DNA of 64,000 nt from an uncultured Bryobacterales bacterium (GCA_937959285.1 CALGAR010000133.1:16661-80660); one strand, 5' to 3'; shown: positions 52,939-62,816, counted from the first letter of the stretch. A program made the numbers and translations. The notes: generated from the letters alone by a model not told the origin.

Positions 52939-55260
52939 TTACCGGTCAGGTTCTCGAACTCGCAGAACCTGACCGGTTTTTACATTTTCCAGGACTTGTA
53001 GCCTTCCGCTTGGCCAGCGAATCTCCACCCTCTCGATCTTCTCCGCCCGTCCCAATCCGAAGTGCACGCCCGCGTGGCTCGACGAAGCGTAGCCGACTGC
53101 TGAAGTCATATGATTCTCTTGCTTCCCCACTGAAATCCGTGCGCCAATTCCGTCGCGGTTGCTTCGGACTCCCTCCAGCTTGAAGATGATCCAGCTTTGC
53201 GGCTCCGGGCTCTCGTTTCGCCACAACTCCGCGGGGCCGGACAGAGAAGACACAGCAACATCGATCCTGCCGTCGCCATCAAAATCGGCGTAGGCGGCGC
53301 CCCGATGAGCTGCGGGCATTGTAAATCCCGCCTCGGTTGACACATCACGAAATGTTCCGTTTCCCAAATTGGCGAAGATACTGTTCGGCTGCCGGTAGAC
53401 GTAGCTCGAAAAGACTGCAATGTCGTCCGTAACGTGGGAGTTTGCCGAGAAGAGGTCCTTCCAGCCGTCGTTGTTGAAGTCGAAAAACCCGTTGCTCCAT
53501 CCGCTACGGCGGTTGCTCAGTACGGCAACACGGCTAGAATGCGTCGCGTCACGAAAGTAGCCGTTGCCCTGATTGCGAAACAGCGGGAAGGTTTCGCCGG
53601 CCAGGGCTGTGATGGCGACGTCCGGCAATCCATCATTATCGTAGTCCCGAAAATCGACCCCCATGCTGGAGACCGCCTCGCCGTCATCGGTGAGCGCGAC
53701 CCCTGCGGCCAGTCCCACCTCTTCGAACGTGCCATCGCCACGATTCCGGAAGAGGAAGTTAGGTAGCGTGTCGTTTGTAACAACGATATCGATGAAGCCG
53801 TCCTGATCGTAATCGGCGATGGCCACACCCATTCCCTTCCCCACATGACGCGAAATGCCGGACCTTTCGGATACGTCCTCAAAGGTGCCGTCGCCGCGGT
53901 TTCGGTACAAGGTGTTCGGAAGTCCCTCAAAGTGCTTCGGGTGGCAGTACACACGAAAGTTCTTCTGCTCATCGCCGCAGAACAGGTCGAAGGCCGGCGA
54001 CCATTTCACGTAGTTCACAATGAAGAGGTCAAGCCAGCCGTCGTTATCATAGTCCACCCAGCCCCCGGCCACCGCCCAGCCGTGGCTTCGAATGTTGGCC
54101 TTTTCTGAAACTTCTTCGAATGTTCCGTCGCCCCGGTTTCGGAATAGGAGGTTACGGTTTACGCCCGCGACGAACAGATCGACGTCGCCGTCGTTATCGT
54201 AGTCCGCCGCCGCTGCGCCCATGGAGTATCCGGAGCCCGCAACACCCGCTTCAGCCGTCACGTCGGTGAATTTCAGGCCGCCCTCGTTCCGATACAGGCG
54301 ATTGAAGTACTTCGGATCGTCCTTTTCGAGCGATGGGATGCTCGCCCCATTGGTAAAGTAGAGGTCCGTGAGCCCGTCGTTGTTGTAATCGAATGCCGCC
54401 ACGCCTCCGGCCATCGTTTCAATCAAATGCTTTCGGGGTGTAGGGTGATTCTCGAGCACGAACGTAATTCCGGCTTCCGACGCCACATTCCGAAACCGGA
54501 CAGGCGGAAGATCAGCGGCCTGAGTAGAAACAGTGGACGGACGCCATCCTCCCGAACGTAGCTGCTCCAGTAGACGGCGTGCCAGCTCGTGGCCGGCGCT
54601 CGCTGCCTGCGCCAGGTCTGCCGTCGCGGAATCCGCCTGGTTCAGCTCAAGCGCGGCGCGGCCGCGGTGATACAGGATCTCCGAGGAAACAACGGAACGA
54701 TTCTTCGCCCGTGTCAGCAGCTCGAACGCTTCGCGCGCTCGGCCTTGCTTCAATAAAAGTGCACCTGCGTTCGCGTAGGCGTCCGGGAACCGTTCATCCG
54801 CCTTCATCGCCTTGCCGTACGCTTCCAGGGCCTTCTCTGGCAGGTTCTTTTCCGTCAGAATCAGCCCAAGCAGATCGTACACGCGCGCCGGGGGCTCCTT
54901 GAGTTCGAGAGCGCGATTCGCACTGGCCTCCGCATCGTCCAGTTTTCCCTTCAGGAACTGTACGCGCGCGAGATAGAAATGCCCGCGTGAATCCCGCGGC
55001 TGGAGCCGGATTGCCTCGATGAACGTTTTCTCCGCCGCGTCGCGATCGCCCGCCTGCTGTTGACACAACCCGAGCAGGAGGCGCATCGGCAGATCGTCGG
55101 GATGCATCGCCAAATGCTTCGCCAGTGCGCGGGCGGCTTCACTGAATCGTTTCTCTCGATAGAGCTTTAGCGCATCCTCTTTGTGTCCGCCTGGAAGGAG
55201 CTCGATTGTCAGCAGCAGGATCGTGGAAGCGACTGCGACTCGAATGAGAGCGGCTCTCAT
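52939..55260 (-). CDS. CRTAC1/ASPIC-UnbV protein with TPR and FG-GAP repeats
   Basis: 773 residues. Hydrophobic N-terminal signal (STILLLTIELLPGG), TPR region (about 25-230), then about seven FG-GAP/VCBS calcium loops of the form DYNNDGLTDLYF, DYDNDGDVDLFV, DYDQDGFIDIVV, DFDGDGRIDVAV, forming a beta-propeller, and a C-terminal ASPIC/UnbV domain ending GLGRAEKIERVEIRWPSG. Such proteins are exported and bind calcium; function unknown. The start overlaps the stop of the upstream cytochrome gene (ATGA), so they are translationally coupled. Its last codons double as a terminator for the opposite strand. Confidence 0.9.
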   Translation of the reverse strand: MRAALIRVAVASTILLLTIELLPGGHKEDALKLYREKRFSEAARALAKHLAMHPDDLPMRLLLGLCQQQAGDRDAAEKTFIEAIRLQPRDSRGHFYLARVQFLKGKLDDAEASANRALELKEPPARVYDLLGLILTEKNLPEKALEAYGKAMKADERFPDAYANAGALLLKQGRAREAFELLTRAKNRSVVSSEILYHRGRAALELNQADSATADLAQAASAGHELARRLLEQLRSGGWRPSTVSTQAADLPPVRFRNVASEAGITFVLENHPTPRKHLIETMAGGVAAFDYNNDGLTDLYFTNGASIPSLEKDDPKYFNRLYRNEGGLKFTDVTAEAGVAGSGYSMGAAAADYDNDGDVDLFVAGVNRNLLFRNRGDGTFEEVSEKANIRSHGWAVAGGWVDYDNDGWLDLFIVNYVKWSPAFDLFCGDEQKNFRVYCHPKHFEGLPNTLYRNRGDGTFEDVSERSGISRHVGKGMGVAIADYDQDGFIDIVVTNDTLPNFLFRNRGDGTFEEVGLAAGVALTDDGEAVSSMGVDFRDYDNDGLPDVAITALAGETFPLFRNQGNGYFRDATHSSRVAVLSNRRSGWSNGFFDFNNDGWKDLFSANSHVTDDIAVFSSYVYRQPNSIFANLGNGTFRDVSTEAGFTMPAAHRGAAYADFDGDGRIDVAVSSLSGPAELWRNESPEPQSWIIFKLEGVRSNRDGIGARISVGKQENHMTSAVGYASSSHAGVHFGLGRAEKIERVEIRWPSGRLQVLENVKTGQVLRVREPDR
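52941..52981 (+). terminator. Rho-independent terminator overlapping the convergent gene
   Basis: ACCGGTCAGGTTCT (52941-52954) and AGAACCTGACCGGT (52964-52977) form a perfect 14-bp stem with a 9-base loop, followed by TTTTT. It lies inside the last codons of the minus-strand CRTAC1-like gene. Confidence 0.88.
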
Positions 55261-56822
55261 TGGTCCAACCTCGGATCGATGCGCTGCGGCATGAACTTCC
55301 GTAACCGACTGAGGGTTTCCTTCCGCAAAGCCTCCTGCCCCATCCGGCGGTACGTCTCCGCCAGCACCCAGTACGCCTCCTCAAGTCCGGAATCAATCTC
55401 TAGTGCCCGTTCCAGGAACTGAACCGCGCGAGCATAGTTGCCTGCGGCGGACCATGCCACGCCCAAGTTCAGTTGATGCATTGCGTCGTCCGGCTGCACC
55501 CGCGCTGCCGATTCGAAGAGCCGCGCCGCTTCAACGTACGCTTTCTTCCGAATCAGCACCATGCCGAGAGCCGTATCGACCGCGGGATCGGGAGAGGAGC
55601 GCTTGCGGTACTCGGCCAGGAGCCGGAAGCCTTCGTTCAATTGCCACGCCGATTGATTTCGTTCTCCCGCGCCGACGTAAGCCAGACCCAGGTTGCGCTC
55701 TCTCAACGCCTCCGGCGCTTCGCGCCACGCCACTAGCCTTTCAGACTCCGATGGTTTGTGCACATCTTTTGCAAACCGAACAATGCGGTGATCCGTGAAG
55801 GCGCTGTGAGGGGCATCCGAAGCAGGCTTGCTCGGCATGTGGCAACCAGTACAATCCGCCGCCGAATCTTGATGCGCCTTACTGCTTCCCTTACTCAACG
55901 TCGAAGCGTGGCATTCGAGGCATTTGTTGCGGTAGTAAGCGCGGGCGTCGGAAATGACAGTGTGAGGATTATGGCAGGAGCCGCACCAGAAGCGCTCTCC
56001 GCTTTGCGTGGCGCACCGGCTCATCGCCAGTTGCTCCGCATGGCTGACCACTTTGATGGCCGACCCATCGCCGGCCGCCTCCCGGACATAGACGGTGAAA
56101 ACACTCTCAAGATCCATCCCCGGCTGAAAGTCTGCAAACTGACGTCCCGGATTGACGATTCTCGCCTCACCGGAAAGATGGCACTGCTCGCAGACACTGT
56201 CGCGTGCACGTGCAGGAAGTTTGCGGGGATTGATTATATTTCGCGCCAGCGGCTTCTGCAGATGTTCCCTGACGGGTCCGTGACAGCGCTCGCACGACAT
56301 TGGCTGCAGCGTGCCGACGTTTTGATAGCGGTTGATGGTGCCCGGTACAGGTTGGGATCCCCCGGTATGACAGAAGAGGCAGTCCGCAGTGATGGGGCGC
56401 TGAAAGTCAGGGTGAGCGTCACCTTCATAGCCGGGAGACATGTCCCACACCCGGCGCTTCGAATAGTACGAAACGGGAGACTGAAACAGGCGGCCGCCAA
56501 TTTGCACTAGATAGCTGCGGCCTACGTTCCCGGACCCGATGAAATAGCCAATCTCGTACTCGGCCGCGCGAGCAGAGCGCTCCATCCTCTGGCGCATCCC
56601 GCCATGCGTGGAAGTGACGACGTAGCGCGTGCCGGAGAGGCGATGGAAGAACGAACCGCCAGGGTCCGCCTTCGGCCTGCCGAATGAGTTCCCCATCGGA
56701 CTCGCAGCGTAAGCGCGCACCTCTGCCGGATGGCACTGCACGCAGCGCTCGTTCCCGAGGACCGGCAGCGGGAGGACGCCGAGGGCGAATAAGGCAGCAA
56801 TTCGCACAAGCTTCCTCCACAT
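55257..56822 (-). CDS. Heptaheme cytochrome c with C-terminal TPR domain
   Basis: 521 residues. Signal peptide about 1-23, then seven CxxCH haem-binding motifs: CVQCH (27-31), CLFCH, CERCH, CEQCH, CGSCH, CLECH, CTGCH. The last third carries TPR repeats (LGMVLIRKKAYVEAARLFESAARVQ, LNLGVAWSAAGNYARAVQFLERAL). Related to tetrahaem cytochrome c554-like proteins but with a TPR tail. It should move electrons in the periplasm or at the outer surface and dock a partner through the TPR part; the coupled CRTAC1-like gene is the obvious candidate. Confidence 0.9.
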   Translation of the reverse strand: MWRKLVRIAALFALGVLPLPVLGNERCVQCHPAEVRAYAASPMGNSFGRPKADPGGSFFHRLSGTRYVVTSTHGGMRQRMERSARAAEYEIGYFIGSGNVGRSYLVQIGGRLFQSPVSYYSKRRVWDMSPGYEGDAHPDFQRPITADCLFCHTGGSQPVPGTINRYQNVGTLQPMSCERCHGPVREHLQKPLARNIINPRKLPARARDSVCEQCHLSGEARIVNPGRQFADFQPGMDLESVFTVYVREAAGDGSAIKVVSHAEQLAMSRCATQSGERFWCGSCHNPHTVISDARAYYRNKCLECHASTLSKGSSKAHQDSAADCTGCHMPSKPASDAPHSAFTDHRIVRFAKDVHKPSESERLVAWREAPEALRERNLGLAYVGAGERNQSAWQLNEGFRLLAEYRKRSSPDPAVDTALGMVLIRKKAYVEAARLFESAARVQPDDAMHQLNLGVAWSAAGNYARAVQFLERALEIDSGLEEAYWVLAETYRRMGQEALRKETLSRLRKFMPQRIDPRLDQ

Positions 56823-56861
56823 CTTACCGCTCGAGGTCCGATGACGAACCCTTCGCGTTCG

Positions 56862-58310
56862 CTATTCGTAGGTGCTGAGTAGAGGCGCTGCGAAAAGACC
56901 AATTCCGTAATGACATCCGAGGCCGGCGAAAACGGGCCCTTTTACTGGCTCCCGGAAACGGACCTCCACGTGGTAGCGGGGATAGCCGTCGAGATGCGCC
57001 GGAACCCGTATCTGCTTCGCTCCTCCCGTGCCCGCCCAGAGCGGCGCTGGCTGAAACATCAAGGTTTCGATTAAGTCCGTCTTCACGCCGCCGATCTCAA
57101 ACGCTCGAAGGAGCAGCCGTTCGGTCTTCTGAATCGAGATTTTGCCCCGGGTTGCATTATGGCCGTGCAGAACCACCGGTGTGACGCTCCTCCACACTTT
57201 CGCTTGCACAAAGTAGCGGCTGGTGACGAAATCGTCCTCAAGCGGTGCCAGCATGGCGGCCGCTTTGCCGTCTTCATCTGTTACCACTTCGCGCGACAGT
57301 CTTGCTTGCAGGAAGTTCACTACCCTCCCGTCGGCGTTGGCAGGCTCCACGATCACGGCTCTCCGGATTCGTCCATCCGCATGCTGGTGTCCGATCGAAG
57401 GCAGCGGAAGGTAGGACATCCGTTCGCGGCGCTCGCCGGGCTGGCCCTCGGTATGCCCGTAAACGTAACTTTCGATATCAATTCCAAACTGCTCTTCCTG
57501 CAAGACCTGCCCGCACGCATGACGCAGCCAGGCCGCAACCTCCATCCCCCGGTGCCAATCCCAGGAAAGAACAGACGCACCATCGAGACGCCGCAGAGCA
57601 AACGACGCGGCAGGCAGCTCTTCCTGCCCCTGACGCTCGTACCGCTGCAGGCGGTACACCGTAGGTCGCGTATCCGCATCTACGCCTGCGCCGCTGGCCC
57701 TGCGGCAAAACCGCTCGTACGTCGCCAACAGGTCATCCAGAAAACCCGGCACCGGTAGCCTGAGCAGAGATCTGCCTTTCGCCGAAGGAGACCACTCCTC
57801 GTACCCTTCCCCAACGACGTCGTCCTCAACGGTCACGTCCGCGAACGCCATGTCCACTCCCCATCCAAGCGAGTAAAGGCAGTGACAGGCAGGCTTGAGC
57901 CGCGCTGCGATCGCATTGGCATCTTCCCCATCGCGCAAACGGTAAATGTAGCGCACATGCGGCTCCTCCGGATGAATGCGCCGCGGGCGGACGGTCTTCA
58001 TCGTGCGCAGCTTCGTCGGGTCCGCCGATCTTCCCGCAGCGAGCTCCTTCGCCACAACGTCCATATCGTTGTTGGGCACGGACAGGCAGTAGGGTGTCTG
58101 CTGTTGCACTGGCTTGGCGAGAATCACCGGCGCCGGCTGCTGTTCCAGCCATCGCAGGCCCTCCTCAACCTGTGGCCACAGCGTCCGGTTCGCCCCGGTC
58201 TTCGCGCTTGCCACGAGCGCCTGCACCAGACGGGCCGGAGCAGGAGGCCACTCTTTCCCGTGATAACGTCCTGTCAGGAACGTGGTCGAAATGCAGATCG
58301 CAGCAGCCAT
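56862..58310 (-). CDS. csb2: Type I-G CRISPR protein Csb2 (Cas5/Cas6-like)
   Basis: 482 residues from the ATG at 58310, two bases after the csb1 stop and preceded by AAGAGGG; a longer reading to 58406 overlaps csb1 and its 32 extra residues are charged and family-unlike. The start FLTGRYHGKEWPPAPARLVQALVA and the end GCHYGIGLFAAPL match the GSU0054 family. Csb2 is regarded as a Cas5/Cas6 fusion-like subunit that processes crRNA and caps the 5' end of the surveillance complex. Last gene of the four-gene effector operon. Confidence 0.92.
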   Translation of the reverse strand: MAAAICISTTFLTGRYHGKEWPPAPARLVQALVASAKTGANRTLWPQVEEGLRWLEQQPAPVILAKPVQQQTPYCLSVPNNDMDVVAKELAAGRSADPTKLRTMKTVRPRRIHPEEPHVRYIYRLRDGEDANAIAARLKPACHCLYSLGWGVDMAFADVTVEDDVVGEGYEEWSPSAKGRSLLRLPVPGFLDDLLATYERFCRRASGAGVDADTRPTVYRLQRYERQGQEELPAASFALRRLDGASVLSWDWHRGMEVAAWLRHACGQVLQEEQFGIDIESYVYGHTEGQPGERRERMSYLPLPSIGHQHADGRIRRAVIVEPANADGRVVNFLQARLSREVVTDEDGKAAAMLAPLEDDFVTSRYFVQAKVWRSVTPVVLHGHNATRGKISIQKTERLLLRAFEIGGVKTDLIETLMFQPAPLWAGTGGAKQIRVPAHLDGYPRYHVEVRFREPVKGPVFAGLGCHYGIGLFAAPLLSTYE

Positions 58311-58312
58311 TA

Positions 58313-59377
58313 CTATGTTTTTGCCCTCTTGCTCTTGCCTTCGTTGCTCTTCTTCGAGGTCCCGGCCACCGCTGCCACTGCGTCTTTGTCGAAGCTGGCC
58401 TCCCATGCCGAACCGACACCAAAGGCAGCAGCCGCAGCCTGCGCATACTGCAGAGCCTCGCCGGTGCTTAGCTGGAAGTCGGTCCGCTCGCCTTGGCGAC
58501 TAACGATCTTGCGAGATGCGGGCTCCTCACGAGACGGTACCAACAGACAGCCTTCGCGGAGGAAGAGTTCAAGCGGTGCAGTGAACGCCACCAGCCCCAG
58601 ACCAAGGACATAGCGCCGAAGGGCGAGGGTCTCCGCGGCGTCGGAACCTGCCAGGGCGCGCAGCGCCACGAGATTGAACACCGCCTCCCGCCGAATGCCC
58701 CCTTTCACCAGCACGCCGCCCAAGGTCCGTCCTGCAGGCGCATCCGACAGTCCTTGCTCAGACAGGAAGTCCTGGTTCTCCCCAAGGTCCTCAACGTCCT
58801 CCTTCTCAAAGACGGAGAAGAATTGCGCAGCACGCGTCAACGGCTGAACATCGTGAGCGCGAATGGTAGCGCCGAGCAACCGGGGCAGCTTTACCTGCGT
58901 GCCTCTTGAATCCCACACTCCAAACAGCAGCGATGTTGGGGACAGCTTCGCCAGGGGCACCGCATTCCCTGTCTCCGCAAGACTCCGGAAGGCACAGGAG
59001 AATGCTTCGCGCTGCGTCGAGAATCGAACCACGGCGTCTGCAGCCCGGTGCCCCGCATCGAGCACATCGACGACGCGGTTTCCTATCCGGACCGTCCCCT
59101 TCGGCACGAGCGCCGAGTACGGTTCTTGCTTAAAGAGCGGTTCCAGCCGGTTCGCCTGCGAACCCACCGAGTCGAGGAGCGCGACCTTGGATCCGCCCAC
59201 GTCATCAATCACGTAGTAAGGCCCCTCGTTGCTCTTTTGGGGAGGAGCAAATGTTGGCGGGAACACCACTCCGTCTGGACCGAGCACGGGTTCCAGAGGA
59301 TCGATCGCTGTGATGGCAACCGGACCATCGGGTCCAAACCAAGAGTCGAATTGCGAGAGCAATTCCTGATTGTTCAT
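58313..59377 (-). CDS. csb1: Type I-G CRISPR protein Csb1 (Cas7)
   Basis: 354 residues. The family hallmark VALLDSVGSQANRLEPLF sits near residues 79-96; GHRAADAVVRFS follows. This is the GSU0053-family Cas7 backbone of the type I-G (formerly I-U) Cascade, binding the crRNA spacer along a filament. The C-terminus is Ala/Lys-rich. ATGA overlap with csb3-like upstream, two-base gap to csb2 downstream. Confidence 0.93.
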   Translation of the reverse strand: MNNQELLSQFDSWFGPDGPVAITAIDPLEPVLGPDGVVFPPTFAPPQKSNEGPYYVIDDVGGSKVALLDSVGSQANRLEPLFKQEPYSALVPKGTVRIGNRVVDVLDAGHRAADAVVRFSTQREAFSCAFRSLAETGNAVPLAKLSPTSLLFGVWDSRGTQVKLPRLLGATIRAHDVQPLTRAAQFFSVFEKEDVEDLGENQDFLSEQGLSDAPAGRTLGGVLVKGGIRREAVFNLVALRALAGSDAAETLALRRYVLGLGLVAFTAPLELFLREGCLLVPSREEPASRKIVSRQGERTDFQLSTGEALQYAQAAAAAFGVGSAWEASFDKDAVAAVAGTSKKSNEGKSKRAKT

Positions 59378-60147
59378 TGGTAATAACTCTTCCTTTTCAC
59401 GTATTCTGCAGGGGAAAAATACTTGTAACTCTGACCACGCTTTAAGATCGAATAGGAATAACGGCGCAGAGGAAGACCTTTCCAGCCCTCAGTCCCCGCC
59501 AGCCTCGCTACCGCCAGAGGTAGCGGAATCTCCCAAAGGTTGTAGTAAACACGGTCTCGCTGCTCAGCCTGCGGGCGGAACGCCTGCAATCCAATGGCGC
59601 CCAGGATCTCGACCGCCGGGTAAGTAGCCGCGTCCTTGTTGTGCTCATTGGGCGAGTATCCGAAGTCGAGGGCATTCCAGGCTGACCTGGGATCGATGCC
59701 AAACTTGGACTTCGTCATCGCCGCCGCCGTCATTAGTGTTTTCTCGTCCACGTCTTCGGACAGCAAAGGAAGCAGCTCTTGAAAGAGTTTGGTCGTAGTC
59801 ACCTGCCCGGCCCAGCACTTCAGATTCGTTGTCTCTTGCCGAAACTCATCCAGCCACCAGTCCAGTTCGAGTCGCCGGCCCGCTATGTGCAGCGCAATCG
59901 GGCGGATCGATTCCTCAGCGTGCTCCAGCCGCTCGACACCGGCTTCGCGAAGAGCCGTCAGGATGACCTTTAGCTCCGGCAGGGCACGTCCGCTGATGAC
60001 GAAGAGCGCCCTTCTCGGAAGAAGCTCATCGCCTTCAAACCACGCGCACGCTTCCGGATCGTGATGCGCCGCCAGGTCGAACAGCCCGCAGCAAGCGAAA
60101 AATTGCCCCGGATTGAGCGGATCAAATGGAACTCGAATCTCTCTCAC
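59374..60147 (-). CDS. csb3: Csb3-like type I-G CRISPR protein
   Basis: 257 residues, GTG start overlapping the cas3 stop (GTGA). The opening IRVPFDPLNPGQFFACCGLFDLA resembles Csb3-type proteins of I-U/I-G loci; I recognise the N-terminal LNPGQFFACCGL block but no catalytic motif. It occupies the position where a large subunit (Cas8/Csx17) is expected, and no Csx17-sized gene is present in the window. It may be a compact large-subunit equivalent (inference). Overlaps csb1 by ATGA. Confidence 0.8.
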   Translation of the reverse strand: MREIRVPFDPLNPGQFFACCGLFDLAAHHDPEACAWFEGDELLPRRALFVISGRALPELKVILTALREAGVERLEHAEESIRPIALHIAGRRLELDWWLDEFRQETTNLKCWAGQVTTTKLFQELLPLLSEDVDEKTLMTAAAMTKSKFGIDPRSAWNALDFGYSPNEHNKDAATYPAVEILGAIGLQAFRPQAEQRDRVYYNLWEIPLPLAVARLAGTEGWKGLPLRRYSYSILKRGQSYKYFSPAEYVKRKSYYQ

Positions 60148-62816
60148 TTGCCTTCCTTCTGGTTTGAAGCATCGCCGTCAGCGGCGCGGAAAAGCGCCTC
60201 AAGATACGCCAGTCCCCATGGCCCCCAGCGGCTCTGCAATTCTCCGAACCGCCGGGCGGCGGCGAACGCGGCACACTCACTCGCGCGGAGCCGTTTCGGA
60301 TCGTACGCCTTGTGCTCCCAGAAGGGCCGCGCCCATCCGTGGTGGCTGGCGATCAGATGCAGGACAAGCGGATCCGCGTCGCCAGCGTTCAGGACTGACA
60401 CAAGCTCATGACGAAATCCATCCAGCATCCAGGGGTTTGCAGCTCCGGCGGTCTTTGCCAGGGGCTTGTCCGGGTCTCCGCCCATTGCGGTTTGCCACAG
60501 CGCATGCGCCTTTCCGCAGTCGTGCAGCTTCCCGGCCGTGCGATAGATTCCTTCAAAACCTGGCCCGAGCAGACGCAACGCCAGACAGGCTGCCTTCTCA
60601 GCAACAGCTTTCGAGTGTTCCTCAAGCTCGATTTCGAGCTTTCGCTGATTCTTCCGGAGCGCGCCCGGGAAATACACGAGACAGCGCTGCGATTCTTCCG
60701 CATCGCCATCCTCATCCTTCGCCGGCACTTGAAACACAACCGGCGGAGCGAGCCCTCTCTCTGCCGCAAACTTTACGACCTCCCGCCGCGCCGTCGGATC
60801 CACATCAAACTCTGGCTCCTCGACGTCCTGCCCGCCAATCCGCGTCCACTTCCACCGGCCGTCAGAAAACTCCACCACGTAGCGGCGGCGTCCAGACTCC
60901 TTGCGCTCCGCATCCCTCACTTCATCGGCGACATCAAAGCGCGTTTCGCCAGGGTCCGCACTGCCCGCCGCTTGCAGCATGCCTTTGGAGAGTCCTCCGC
61001 ATCCCGGCGGCAGTATAACGCGGCAATACGCCAGATCGACGTCGTCACCCGTCAACTTGTTGAGTGCATGCACCTCCGAACTGCCGTCGCGCCGGACGAC
61101 GACCACCTCCAGTTCCGGAACGCCCTCCGCAACTTCCGCAAGCTTCTTCCGAAGCCGGCTCGTAGGCTCGCGGAGAACTTCATGCGGCAGCACGAAGTAT
61201 TTCTTCAACGCCTCGTCACGGTCTTTGTCGCGCAGCCTTGCCAGGTGCTCGACGTCAGCACGCCAAAGCACCTCCGTCTCCGCGTATCCTTCCTGCTTTC
61301 CGTGCAGCCAGAGCTCTACGTCCGGCATGCCGCCGCTGGCGCTCGTCTGTGACCATAGATCGATCACGCGATCGTCCAGCCGGCACATCAGCGGATCGGG
61401 CTCTCGTGTTTCGGGTCCCGGCGGTGATTCCGTGAGTGCGCGGCAGGAGACGTCAAAAACGCCTGGTGCAAGAGCCGGGAGCGTCTTCAAGTAGTGAAGC
61501 GTAGCCTGGAGCGCCGCCTGATCGCCCCGATCAGAGGACTTCGGCGGAATATACAGAACATGCGCAACGCCCACGCGGTGCGGTTCACCGTCCTGATCGC
61601 CAAACCGGTTCAACCTCCCGAGCCTCTGCTGCAGGTGGTCGGACTCCCGCAGCATCGTGATCATCCGCTCCGCGCTCAAATTCACCCCTACTTCAGCGGC
61701 AGATGTGGCCACCAGCCAACAGGGATCACCGGGCAGCTCGCGGCGTAAAAATTGCTGAAACACGGGATTTTTCACTAGCTGGTCCCGTTCCCATCCGCGC
61801 ATTGTTCCGGTCAGGAGGCAGACCCGGTCGCTGCCAGCCTTCTTTGCAACCCGGTCAGCGAACTGCGCGGCGTCTTCCGGGCTCTCGATAAAGATGAGCG
61901 TTCGCAGCGCGCCCGGCTCCAGCGCAAGCTCCAGCATCTTCGATTCCGCGCTGCGCTTATCCGCGCATTCATGCAGCATGAGCCGCTTGTCCGCTTCGTA
62001 AACCCGCCGGAATCGCTCGTTATGCTTGAGATCCTCTTCCAGGGAGGCGGGAAACGGATGCTCGCCTCTTCCTCCGTCCGTTGCCGAAACGAGAAGAATC
62101 CGGAACGTTTTTCCTGGAATTTTCGCGGCTGGCTGCCGGCGCTTCAGTTCCACCAGAAGTTCTGCAAACGCGGGTGTGAGGTGCGATTCGTCATTTACAA
62201 TGAACGTATCGACTCCGAGCAATCCCGCATGCTGAGGCCGCCAGTACTTACCATCTCCGTAACCCCGGAATAACAGGCGGCTGCCAATCATATCTACCGT
62301 TCCGACGACAATGGCCGGCGTCGAGGGATCGTCGCTCCACTCCCGGTTATCCGCTTTCTGGCCGCGAAGAGTACTTACGGCCAGCAGTTTACCGGATTGA
62401 GAGTAAGAGCGAAGGCCGCGAATTAGCGGATCACTTGGGTCCTGGTTAGCAATTCCCTCGATGGCTCTAACAATCCCCTCAGCTTCCTCCGTCGCCTGAT
62501 CCACAACCACCCGCCGATTGACTACCCACACAAGACGTCGCGGAATCGGCACTTCCAGAGCATGCAGGCCTTTCCATCCGAGTGCCAGGAGCCAGATCTG
62601 TAAGATGGAGGTTTTTCCCGAGCCGGTCGGCAACCCGATTGAGTCGTACTCTGCGCCATTGATAAGAGACTCGAAGTACTGGAACTGCCAGTCATAAGGT
62701 GAGTCAGCTCCAGTAATAAGGGGAAAATAGGAGGAAAAATACTTCCGGCAATCTTCGCGCATGGGCTCTGGGATTTGAGGCACGATTATATCAAAGCAAC
62801 ATCCGACTGCTGCCAT
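60144..62816 (-). CDS. cas3: Cas3 helicase-nuclease with C-terminal HD domain (type I-G)
   Basis: 890 residues. The helicase comes first: Walker A GLPTGSGKTS (61-70), DESH box (209-212), motif III SAT (244-246), motif VI QRLGRLNR (397-404). The HD nuclease is at the C-terminus: KLHDCGK with H765-D766, RHEL (H803), SHHGW (H825, H826). Helicase-then-HD order is characteristic of type I-G (I-U) Cas3. The protein unwinds and degrades invader DNA recruited by Cascade. ATG at 62816 lacks a ribosome site; the ATG at 62762 (residue 19) is an alternative. First gene of the effector operon. Confidence 0.94.
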   Translation of the reverse strand: MAAVGCCFDIIVPQIPEPMREDCRKYFSSYFPLITGADSPYDWQFQYFESLINGAEYDSIGLPTGSGKTSILQIWLLALGWKGLHALEVPIPRRLVWVVNRRVVVDQATEEAEGIVRAIEGIANQDPSDPLIRGLRSYSQSGKLLAVSTLRGQKADNREWSDDPSTPAIVVGTVDMIGSRLLFRGYGDGKYWRPQHAGLLGVDTFIVNDESHLTPAFAELLVELKRRQPAAKIPGKTFRILLVSATDGGRGEHPFPASLEEDLKHNERFRRVYEADKRLMLHECADKRSAESKMLELALEPGALRTLIFIESPEDAAQFADRVAKKAGSDRVCLLTGTMRGWERDQLVKNPVFQQFLRRELPGDPCWLVATSAAEVGVNLSAERMITMLRESDHLQQRLGRLNRFGDQDGEPHRVGVAHVLYIPPKSSDRGDQAALQATLHYLKTLPALAPGVFDVSCRALTESPPGPETREPDPLMCRLDDRVIDLWSQTSASGGMPDVELWLHGKQEGYAETEVLWRADVEHLARLRDKDRDEALKKYFVLPHEVLREPTSRLRKKLAEVAEGVPELEVVVVRRDGSSEVHALNKLTGDDVDLAYCRVILPPGCGGLSKGMLQAAGSADPGETRFDVADEVRDAERKESGRRRYVVEFSDGRWKWTRIGGQDVEEPEFDVDPTARREVVKFAAERGLAPPVVFQVPAKDEDGDAEESQRCLVYFPGALRKNQRKLEIELEEHSKAVAEKAACLALRLLGPGFEGIYRTAGKLHDCGKAHALWQTAMGGDPDKPLAKTAGAANPWMLDGFRHELVSVLNAGDADPLVLHLIASHHGWARPFWEHKAYDPKRLRASECAAFAAARRFGELQSRWGPWGLAYLEALFRAADGDASNQKEGK

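Noticed and set aside
58311..58406. N-terminal extension of csb2 into csb1
   Set aside because: The added 32 residues are charged and unlike the family, they lie inside csb1, and the ATG at 58310 has a ribosome site and the expected start.
60408..61352. Long plus-strand open frame opposite cas3
   Set aside because: Shadow frame of a GC-rich gene; no recognisable motifs, and cas3 motifs lie on the other strand.
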